Positions 1 through 5,609 of a DNA stretch of 22,631 nucleotides are shown here, one piece after another. Origin of the DNA: a virus. The notes beneath the pieces were generated by a model. That model was given only the letters and a program-made list of their open reading frames with translations. It searched no databases and was not told the DNA's origin. The translations under genes were made by a program, and so were the position numbers. Location of the stretch: IMG/VR virus record IMGVR_UViG_3300009034_000219, positions 1 through 22,631 of that record; one strand, 5' to 3'. Position 1 is the stretch's first letter. Every line of letters starts with the position of its first letter.

Positions 1-1
1 A

Positions 2-214
2 TACCGCCAGGCTAAATATATCCCTATTTTAAACCGCCCTGATATTACTCCAGAGATAAGGGAGGAGATAGTAACTGAGTGTTATAAGGGAGAAAGCCAG
101 GCGGATATAGCAAAGAGATTTAGAGTAACAGCGGGATTCGTAGGCTTCTTAAAACGGAAATGGGATAAAGAGAATCTTTACGGACAGCATACGGGAGAAA
201 ACAAGTATAATTAG
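2..214 (+). CDS. Helix-turn-helix protein, C-terminal part (5' end outside window)
   Basis: An open frame enters the window at base 2 and stops with TAG at 212-214, giving the last 70 residues. The visible part reads ITPEIREEIVTECYKGESQ, then ADIAKRFRVTAGFVGFLKRK, which has the spacing of a homeodomain-like helix-turn-helix: a first helix, a turn around RVTA, and a recognition helix. Such domains occur in phage regulators, in homing endonuclease-associated proteins and in transposase or resolvase ends, so DNA binding is likely but the role is not known. It ends 45 bases before the small terminase start, and a promoter lies in the gap. The N-terminal part cannot be judged from this window. Confidence 0.6.
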   Translation, partial: YRQAKYIPILNRPDITPEIREEIVTECYKGESQADIAKRFRVTAGFVGFLKRKWDKENLYGQHTGENKYN

Positions 215-221
215 ATTTTCC

Positions 222-251
222 TTGACAAACCGATTTTACCTGATTTATAAT
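222..251 (+). promoter_or_regulatory. Sigma70-type promoter for the terminase genes, probably leaderless
   Basis: TTGACA at 222-227 is a perfect -35 box and TATAAT at 246-251 a perfect -10 box, separated by 18 bp. The small terminase ATG begins at 259, seven bases after the -10 box, where transcription would normally start. The transcript would then begin at or next to the start codon, with no room for a ribosome binding site. Confidence 0.75.
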
Positions 252-258
252 TAGGGAT

Positions 259-696
259 ATGGCTGGTAAAAAGAAACTTAATAAACTAATTCGTAAAAAA
301 AGAACCGTCAAGCCTAAAGGTAGAACATCAAGGGCTACCACTTTTCAAAATTATAAAAAAGCAATTATTACCAGTGGTGGCTTTATTACTATTACCGCAA
401 AGGCATTAGGAGTTACTCCCCCTGCTGTTAGTCTATATATCAAAGCCCATCCCGAACTACAAGAGCTTATCCAATCTATCCAAGACGGCTATCTTGACCT
501 TGCCGAAGATAAACTTACCTCTATGATTAAAGACGGCAATCTAACCGCTATAATATTCTACTTAAAATGCAAAGGTAAGGCACGAGGCTATATCGAGAAA
601 CAAGAATATTCAATCCCGGAATTAAAGGATGCAATCTTCAAAGCAGAGTTCCAAAACGGTAAGATTGATATTGCCCGAACTAAAGGAACCAGTTAA
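259..696 (+). CDS. terS: Terminase small subunit
   Basis: This 145-residue protein is likely the DNA-recognition subunit of the packaging terminase, which binds the phage packaging site and regulates the large subunit. It has a very basic N-terminus (MAGKKKLNKLIRKKRT), a helix-turn-helix around residues 45-70 (ITAKALGVTPPAVSLYIKAH), and the typical small-terminase stretch around residues 80-112 (DLAEDKLTSMIKDGNLTAII, then FYLKCKGKARGY). Length and position directly before the large subunit fit the family. No ribosome binding site is present, and the promoter at 222-251 suggests leaderless translation from ATG 259. Its 3' end overlaps the next gene by 68 bases, so the two are probably translationally coupled. 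Confidence 0.85.
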   Translation: MAGKKKLNKLIRKKRTVKPKGRTSRATTFQNYKKAIITSGGFITITAKALGVTPPAVSLYIKAHPELQELIQSIQDGYLDLAEDKLTSMIKDGNLTAIIFYLKCKGKARGYIEKQEYSIPELKDAIFKAEFQNGKIDIARTKGTS

Positions 697-1942
697 GCAA
701 TTCATCGAAGCTACTCCCCGCTATACTCTTGGTGTTAAGGGAACGAAAGCGGGAGGAACAGTGGGTTGTGCTGAATGGCTTATCTCTAAAACTTGGAATA
801 ATGCTGGCACACGGGGCTGGTGGACTGGCCCGGTATATAGGCAGACAAGGATAGGTTGGAATAGGTGTTGCGATTTACTGCCGAAGGAATTAATTAAGAT
901 TAAGGAAACTACCTTAGAAATATTTTTACCTAACGGCTCAATCATAGAGGGTAGAACAGGTGAAGATCCTGATAATCTACTTGGTGAGGAAGTGCATTTC
1001 GCAGTCGTTGACGAGGCCCCTCGATTTAGAGAAGAAGCTTTTAATAATTTAAGAACTACCCTATCAGTTACTCGTGGGCCAATTAAGGCAATGGGTAATC
1101 CAAAAGGCCGCAACTGGTTTTTCCGGCTTTACGGTAGAGGCCACGATCCGGCATACCCTGAATATAAAAGTTTCTGTATGCCGTCTGCTAAGATAGTTGA
1201 CGGCAAGGCTATTTCCCTGAGCCCCTATATGCCTGATGATGAGGTTGAAGATGCACATAGGCTTATGCCTTCTAATGCCTTTGCCGAACTATACCTTGCC
1301 GAGTTTATAGAGGATTCCGCAGGGGTATTTCGCAATGTTAAAGCTTGCATAAGAGGGCAGTTAGAAAAATCAGATCATGTTAGTAATTACGGTATCGGCC
1401 TTGACTTAGCAAAGCATGAGGATTTCACAGTTGAGATAATAGGGAATAGAAGCACGAATCAAGTTATAGCCTTTAAAAGATTTAATCGTTTAGCTTGGCC
1501 GTTGCAGAAAAAGATGATAATAGCAGACGCTAAGGAATTTAACGATGCTCAGATATTAATGGACGCTACTGGGATCGGCGATCCTATCTATGATGACTTG
1601 ATAGCGGCTGGTCTGAAAGTAGAGCCCTACACATTCACATCCGAGAAAAAGCAACAACTTATTGAGGGACTGGCGGTTGACATTGAGCAAGAGAATATTC
1701 ACTTCCCCGATATACCTGAGCTGATTAACGAATTACAGATGTTTGAATATAGGGTTATGCCTCGAAGTGGTAAGCTCCAGTATACAGCCCCGGAAGGATA
1801 CCATGATGACTGCGTAGTAGCCTTAGCATTGTTCAATAGGCTCTGCGGTTCCTATATCCCTATTACTGCAAGTATGGGGGGCAGGGATAGGATAGTAAGG
1901 GAGAGGTCAACGGATAGGGTAGCGGGGAGGGAGGAGTTTTAG
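629..1942 (+). CDS. terL: Terminase large subunit (ATPase-nuclease)
   Basis: This 437-residue packaging motor has an N-terminal ATPase and a C-terminal RNase H-fold nuclease. Walker B is clear at about residues 123-130 (HFAVVDEA) and the coupling motif follows (KAMGNPKG, 153-160). Nuclease acidic residues are D259 (GIGLDLAKHED), D312 (ILMDATG) and D393/D394 (YHDDCV). The Walker A region, K37-GTKAGG-T44, lacks the usual GKT lysine. The lysine appears displaced to the first position, as known for lambda gpA. The start at ATG 629 overlaps terS by 68 bases. AAAGG directly abuts the start, too close for a normal ribosome binding site, so translation probably depends on coupling. A later start near residue 13 is less likely because only TTG codons are available. 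Confidence 0.95.
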   Translation: MQSSKQSSKTVRLILPELKEPVKQFIEATPRYTLGVKGTKAGGTVGCAEWLISKTWNNAGTRGWWTGPVYRQTRIGWNRCCDLLPKELIKIKETTLEIFLPNGSIIEGRTGEDPDNLLGEEVHFAVVDEAPRFREEAFNNLRTTLSVTRGPIKAMGNPKGRNWFFRLYGRGHDPAYPEYKSFCMPSAKIVDGKAISLSPYMPDDEVEDAHRLMPSNAFAELYLAEFIEDSAGVFRNVKACIRGQLEKSDHVSNYGIGLDLAKHEDFTVEIIGNRSTNQVIAFKRFNRLAWPLQKKMIIADAKEFNDAQILMDATGIGDPIYDDLIAAGLKVEPYTFTSEKKQQLIEGLAVDIEQENIHFPDIPELINELQMFEYRVMPRSGKLQYTAPEGYHDDCVVALALFNRLCGSYIPITASMGGRDRIVRERSTDRVAGREEF

Positions 1943-1943
1943 G

Positions 1944-2102
1944 ATGCCACCCACAATCAAAGAGCTACTTGAAAAGTTGAAAGACTTGAAACAAGTCAGG
2001 GAAGGTTGTCAATGGAATTATGATGAATTAGGGGAAACCATATCTAACCTTGATGAACAAATCAAGCAGGTAGAAAAAGAGTTGGATGGTAGGGAGGAAT
2101 GA
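1944..2102 (+). CDS. Small predicted coiled-coil protein
   Basis: A 52-residue frame starts at ATG 1944, one base after the terminase stop, with AGGGAGGAG just upstream (1927-1935) as ribosome binding site. It ends with TGA at 2100-2102, directly abutting the next ATG. The protein is charged and heptad-like (IKELLEKLKDLKQ, then ISNLDEQIKQVEKELDG), so it is probably a short helical hairpin or coiled coil. No family is recognised. Its place between terminase and portal and its tight spacing support a real gene. The role is unknown. Confidence 0.65.
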   Translation: MPPTIKELLEKLKDLKQVREGCQWNYDELGETISNLDEQIKQVEKELDGREE

Positions 2103-2327
2103 ATGGCCAAAGAAATATGCAATTGTAAAATACCTATTTATTTAACTGGTCAAGCAGATAGTTATCTAACTGTTATTAAGAAGTGTGATAAATGCGGGGA
2201 GGATTTGTTAATCTATATCAGGCGAGATGAGTATTTTTATAAGGAGATTATGAAAAGATTGGATAAATTGGAAAGAAGTATTCTTGATAAAGATGTAATC
2301 GGATTAAGCCCTTACCGTAAGCAATAA
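2103..2327 (+). CDS. Small zinc-ribbon-like protein
   Basis: This 74-residue protein is unrecognised. Its N-terminal half contains C6-x-C8 (ICNCK) and C28-x2-C31 (KKCDKCGED), the spacing of a four-cysteine zinc ribbon. The C-terminal half is a charged helix (FYKEIMKRLDKLERSI). The start directly abuts the preceding stop, and AGGGAGGAA lies 4-5 bases upstream. It may bind nucleic acid or a protein partner through a structural zinc ion. Many phage packaging regions carry such mini-proteins, none of which gives a firm assignment here. Confidence 0.65.
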   Translation: MAKEICNCKIPIYLTGQADSYLTVIKKCDKCGEDLLIYIRRDEYFYKEIMKRLDKLERSILDKDVIGLSPYRKQ

Positions 2328-2340
2328 GGAGGCTTAAAAA

Positions 2341-2550
2341 ATGAAATTCAATATTGAAAAAGCAGGTGATAGTTATTATACTGAACAAATAGATATTACT
2401 ACCATTAATGAATTGGAAGTATTTGCTAATAAGCATAAAATTAAAGATAATGATTGGCCCCGTGTATTAGGACCCCCCGGACAATCATATAACTTAATAA
2501 TAGATTTTGAGAATAAACTTATAACGATTTATGATGGATATATAGAATAA
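2341..2550 (+). CDS. Hypothetical small acidic protein
   Basis: This 69-residue protein has a strong ribosome binding site (AAGGAGG at 2327-2333) and sits between the zinc-ribbon-like gene and the portal gene. It looks like a small alpha/beta fold, with an amphipathic helix (INELEVFANKHKIKD) followed by a PPG turn and two strands (YNLIIDFENKLITIYDG). No cysteines, signal peptide or membrane segment are seen. Function unknown; coding is supported by spacing and ribosome binding site. Confidence 0.65.
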   Translation: MKFNIEKAGDSYYTEQIDITTINELEVFANKHKIKDNDWPRVLGPPGQSYNLIIDFENKLITIYDGYIE

Positions 2551-2565
2551 CAAGGAGGTCTAAAA

Positions 2566-4950
2566 ATGACTCAACTAAATATGTATCGTAGGGTAATCAA
2601 TGCAATAACAAACACTCCCCCTACTGGCGAACTTGCAAAATCATCATCTGCAATTACAAGCGGGAATTGGGATTTAGGCAATTACAATCCCGATGACTTA
2701 ATAGGGCGAAAGGGCATTGATATTTATTACAAGATGCTGAATGATGAGCAGGTCAAGGCTGCTTTGTTAATTAAAAAATATGCAGTCCTGGCCGGAGGGT
2801 ATGTTATCGAGCCCGGATCTGATTCCCGGAAGGATAAGAAGGCAGCCGATTATGTGGATTATTCTATCAAGCGAATGGCAGGGAGTTTCGATGATGTATT
2901 GCTTGAGATACTAACTGCGATTGATTTCGGCTATTCGATAACTGAGGAAAATTATTTACAATATGCCGATGGGCCTCACTCCGGTATGTGGGGTATTAAG
3001 AGCTTAAAGACTAAAACCCCCGATGAGTTTAGTTTCGATACTGATGAATATGGCAATCTAAAAAGCATTATTCAGGGCTATGAAAAGAAGGGCTATCCCC
3101 CGGATAAGTTTATTATTTATTCCTATAATAAAAAGTTTGGCAACCTATATGGCCGATCTGATTTAAGAGAGGCTTATCGGTCGTGGTGGTCTAAGAATAT
3201 GATAATTAAGTGGTGGAATATGTTGCTTGAACGCTTCGGTATTCCGCCCGTTGTTGGTAAGTATCAATCGGAAGCTCAAAGGGCAACCTTGCAGACGATA
3301 ATAGAAAGGTTAATGTCAAAAACCTCTATTACTTTGCCGAAGGATACTGAAATCGAGATGATTGAATCTACAATGCGAGGTGCAGATGTATTCGAGAAGG
3401 CAATCCGCTATCACGATGGCGGTATTGCAAAAGCTGTTCTATTACCTTCCCTAAGTGGCTTTGCCGAGCAATCCGGTGTTGGCTCTTATGCACAGGCTAA
3501 GGAGCAATTCAATGCCTTCATGTGGATAGTATTTAAAATTCAAAGGGATTTATCGGAGACAGTTATCGGGGAGCAGTTAATAAGGCGGTTAGTGGATTAT
3601 AACATGGAGGTTACTGAATATCCTAAATTGGTATTTCCGCCGTTATCAGATGAGCAGTTGGATTATATATTTAACTTATGGTTTGTTGCTATTGAGAAAG
3701 GGGCAGTTAAGAGCACACCAGAGGACGAAAAGCACATCAGGACAAGCTTAGGATTTCCCGAAAGGGATATGAGCAAAGATGATGTTATTGATGTTATACC
3801 TACTCCCGGAGCCCCCCCACCTCCTGCACTCCCCGCCCCGCCAGCTACTCCACAACCGGAGGAAGTAGGGAAACCGGAAGGGGAGACAACGGCAACTTTT
3901 GCTCTAATAGGAACGAAACGCCCCGAATTAAAATTATTTATTAAACAAAAGGCTGCGGAAAAAGGGATTAATCTTGATAGGGTTACACCCGAACAAAGAG
4001 ATTGGTTAGATAAACAAGTTATTGAAGCTGGCTTAGTTGACAAGAGTTTATCTGGAGTGGACTTTACAGGCACAATAATGCCTACAAAAAGCCTATCCCG
4101 CCAGCCTAACAAGTTTGAAAAGAAAGTTGGCTTTGTCCAACTTCAAAAAGATATGGATTCAGAACAGGCTAAGGTGCAAAAGGATTTAACCGCTATCTTA
4201 GAACGAAGCCGGAAGGGATTGGTTAAGTGGCTGGAGCCTAAATATTGGAAGATGAAACCGAAGGATGTCAAGGTTATCGAGCTAAAGAATAAAAGGGAAA
4301 TGACTGATGTATTCAAAAAGTTTAGCACGGATACTTACACCGGGGGTAAGGATAAGGCTAAATCAGAAATACCGAAAGCGATGGCTGCTATTAAATCCCC
4401 CGGAACCCTACCTGCTACACAGGCCCTATCCTTCTTTGCCGAGAAAGCGGATTTCTATGTAACTGGCATTACAGGCAGGCTTGAGGGGGAAGTGCATAAT
4501 ATTTTATACAATGGCTTAAAGACTGGGGAAGGGGTTAAGTCAATTACCGAGAAAATAAATGAAGCCTTCAAGCCCTACCTCGGAGATCCTACCGCAATAG
4601 TTGACGATAAGGTCGTTGACCCATTCAGACTTGAAACAGTTATCAGGACAAATTACACTGAGGCTTATAATCAGGGTAGAAAGGATATGTTTGCCGATCC
4701 CGATGTGAAGGATTTTATAATCGGGATTGAGTATAGCAATATTCTTGATGCCCGAACTACTGATGTATGCACTTATCTGGATGGTAAGATATTCAAGCCC
4801 GATAGCCCCGGCCTTGATATGCTAACACCACCTAATCATTACAACTGCCGTTCGGTTATCGTGCCCGTTACTAAGGACGAAGGCCCGGTTGAATTTATCA
4901 CTGAGGCTGAGATTAACACGGCAATGGAGTTAAAAGGAAAAGGATTTTAA
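2566..4950 (+). CDS. Portal protein (DUF935, Mu gp29-like) fused to Mu F-like minor head protein
   Basis: This 794-residue protein joins two virion proteins that are usually separate. Residues about 20-400 match the DUF935 portal family (LLIKKYAVLAGGYVIEP at 67-83; FGYSITEENY at 121-130; NLYGRSDLREAYR near 193). The portal forms the dodecameric ring through which DNA enters the head. A proline-rich linker follows at 412-431. Residues about 620-770 match the Mu F-like minor head family (TVIRTNYTEAYNQGR at 691; ILDARTTDVC at 726; PPNHYNCRSV at 755). The ribosome binding site is AAGGAGGTC just upstream, and there is no internal stop. The linker DNA holds a run of seven C (3812-3818), a possible slippage site that could separate the two halves. 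Confidence 0.9.
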   Translation: MTQLNMYRRVINAITNTPPTGELAKSSSAITSGNWDLGNYNPDDLIGRKGIDIYYKMLNDEQVKAALLIKKYAVLAGGYVIEPGSDSRKDKKAADYVDYSIKRMAGSFDDVLLEILTAIDFGYSITEENYLQYADGPHSGMWGIKSLKTKTPDEFSFDTDEYGNLKSIIQGYEKKGYPPDKFIIYSYNKKFGNLYGRSDLREAYRSWWSKNMIIKWWNMLLERFGIPPVVGKYQSEAQRATLQTIIERLMSKTSITLPKDTEIEMIESTMRGADVFEKAIRYHDGGIAKAVLLPSLSGFAEQSGVGSYAQAKEQFNAFMWIVFKIQRDLSETVIGEQLIRRLVDYNMEVTEYPKLVFPPLSDEQLDYIFNLWFVAIEKGAVKSTPEDEKHIRTSLGFPERDMSKDDVIDVIPTPGAPPPPALPAPPATPQPEEVGKPEGETTATFALIGTKRPELKLFIKQKAAEKGINLDRVTPEQRDWLDKQVIEAGLVDKSLSGVDFTGTIMPTKSLSRQPNKFEKKVGFVQLQKDMDSEQAKVQKDLTAILERSRKGLVKWLEPKYWKMKPKDVKVIELKNKREMTDVFKKFSTDTYTGGKDKAKSEIPKAMAAIKSPGTLPATQALSFFAEKADFYVTGITGRLEGEVHNILYNGLKTGEGVKSITEKINEAFKPYLGDPTAIVDDKVVDPFRLETVIRTNYTEAYNQGRKDMFADPDVKDFIIGIEYSNILDARTTDVCTYLDGKIFKPDSPGLDMLTPPNHYNCRSVIVPVTKDEGPVEFITEAEINTAMELKGKGF

Positions 4951-5151
4951 ATGTTCAAGGTTATTGACATAAACGAAATGAGTTGTCAATATAAAAATAT
5001 GCCAAAGCCCGATGCCAAAAGGAAACAAAGGAGATGCGGAGAAAGGGCCGTGTGGCTTATATTATGGGATGCCCGGCATATAGAACCTTTGTTAGTGTGT
5101 CAGAAACATTTAGAGATATTAAATTATTACAATAGGGCTTTAAATAAATAA
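4951..5151 (+). CDS. Small Cys/His-containing hypothetical protein
   Basis: This 66-residue protein begins immediately after the portal stop codon; its upstream sequence (AAAAGGAAAAGG) provides a ribosome binding site. It has a basic middle (PKPDAKRKQRRCGERAV) and scattered candidate metal ligands C12, C29, C50 and H53 (LVCQKHLEIL). The C-x2-H near the end and the RRCGERA segment resemble small zinc-finger proteins seen in many phages, but no family can be named. It heads a run of four mini-genes between portal and protease. Confidence 0.6.
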   Translation: MFKVIDINEMSCQYKNMPKPDAKRKQRRCGERAVWLILWDARHIEPLLVCQKHLEILNYYNRALNK

Positions 5152-5161
5152 GGGGGCTTAG

Positions 5162-5266
5162 ATGGACAGATGTATAAACGCTATTAATGTTGGTTCTAAT
5201 ACTTATGTGTGTTCTTGTCATGGAGCCGAGTTTATTGTTATCCCTATTGGTCACGGTCAAGGATAG
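5162..5266 (+). CDS. 34-residue Cys/His mini-protein
   Basis: A short frame starts at ATG 5162 with an excellent ribosome binding site (AAGGGGGC at 5150-5157) and ends with TAG at 5264-5266. The product contains C4, C17-x-C19-H20 (YVCSCHG) and H31, again suggesting metal binding. Support comes from the ribosome binding site and the cysteine pattern shared with neighbouring mini-genes. It could be a decayed fragment of a longer gene. Confidence 0.45.
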   Translation: MDRCINAINVGSNTYVCSCHGAEFIVIPIGHGQG

Positions 5267-5286
5267 ATTCAGAAACAGTAAAATAT

Positions 5287-5361
5287 ATGATCAAGGAAAA
5301 ACCCCTAAATAGTATTTGCCAAGATTGTGTGAAGAGTTGTCAGGAATGCACGCCAACTTAA
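5287..5361 (+). CDS. 24-residue Cys4 mini-protein
   Basis: A 24-codon frame starts at ATG 5287 and stops with TAA at 5359-5361, directly abutting the ATG of the HTH gene. Its C-terminal half holds two CxxC pairs, C11-x2-C14 and C18-x2-C21 (ICQDCVKSCQEC), a compact zinc-knuckle pattern. No good ribosome binding site is seen, so this is tentative; the four-cysteine pattern and the exact abutment to the next gene are the reasons to list it. Confidence 0.35.
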   Translation: MIKEKPLNSICQDCVKSCQECTPT

Positions 5362-5544
5362 ATGCTTAACAAAGAACGCCTACTCACTCCCCTGCAAGTA
5401 GCTCAAAGGTTACAAGTTAGCCGACATACTATCTGGAGAGCTATTAGGAATGGGGATCTATCCGCCTTTAAAATCAGTAATACAATCTACCGCATTAGGG
5501 AAGATTCCCTGAAAAAATACCTCAGAAACTCAAAAAACAGTTAG
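5362..5544 (+). CDS. Excisionase-like helix-turn-helix DNA-binding protein
   Basis: This 60-residue protein matches the excisionase/HTH_17 pattern: LTPLQVAQRLQVSRHTIWRA gives the helix-turn-helix (residues 8-27), and AIRNGDLSAFKISNTIYRIR (26-45) gives the wing. Such proteins either bend DNA during phage excision or act as small transcription regulators. No integrase is visible nearby, and the gene lies inside the head operon just before a promoter, so a regulatory role is more likely. Its stop codon lies inside a tandem 10-bp repeat (5538-5559) that could be its own binding site. No clear ribosome binding site is seen (upstream bases CACGCCAACTTAA), so translation may be coupled to the abutting mini-gene. 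Confidence 0.8.
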   Translation: MLNKERLLTPLQVAQRLQVSRHTIWRAIRNGDLSAFKISNTIYRIREDSLKKYLRNSKNS

Positions 5545-5559
5545 CTACAGTTAGCTACA
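5538..5559. repeat. Tandem 10-bp direct repeat, candidate operator
   Basis: CAGTTAGCTA occurs twice head to tail at 5538-5547 and 5548-5557, followed by CA of a third copy. The 10-bp period equals about one DNA helical turn, so a protein could bind two copies on the same face. It lies 15 bp before the -35 box of the protease promoter and spans the stop codon of the HTH gene. Confidence 0.6.
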
Positions 5560-5573
5560 CTTAACACCCTGCC

Positions 5574-5603
5574 TTGACATTCCCCTTTCCCTTCCTTTAT
5601 CCT
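5574..5603 (+). promoter_or_regulatory. Sigma70-type promoter for protease, scaffold and capsid genes, probably leaderless
   Basis: TTGACA at 5574-5579 is a perfect -35 box. TATCCT at 5598-5603 matches the -10 consensus at four of six positions after an 18-bp spacer, the same spacing as the promoter at 222-251. The protease ATG at 5610 is six bases after the -10 box and has no ribosome binding site, so the transcript may be leaderless. A TTG start at 5574 is possible on paper but would place the -35 box inside the gene. Confidence 0.6.
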
Positions 5604-5609
5604 GTCAGT

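Noticed and set aside
721-1113. 130-residue open frame on the - strand inside the large terminase gene
   Set aside because: Antisense to well-supported coding sequence with no start signal; treated as a shadow.
3663-4112. 149-residue open frame on the - strand inside the portal gene
   Set aside because: It is a mirror of the proline-rich and charged coding sequence, has no ribosome binding site or family resemblance, and opposes a clear gene.
5362-5544. Calling the HTH protein a true excisionase
   Set aside because: No integrase or attachment site is visible, so only the DNA-binding family resemblance is supported.
5574-5609. TTG start giving 12 extra residues on the protease
   Set aside because: It has no ribosome binding site and coincides with a perfect -35 box; ATG 5610 explains the region better.
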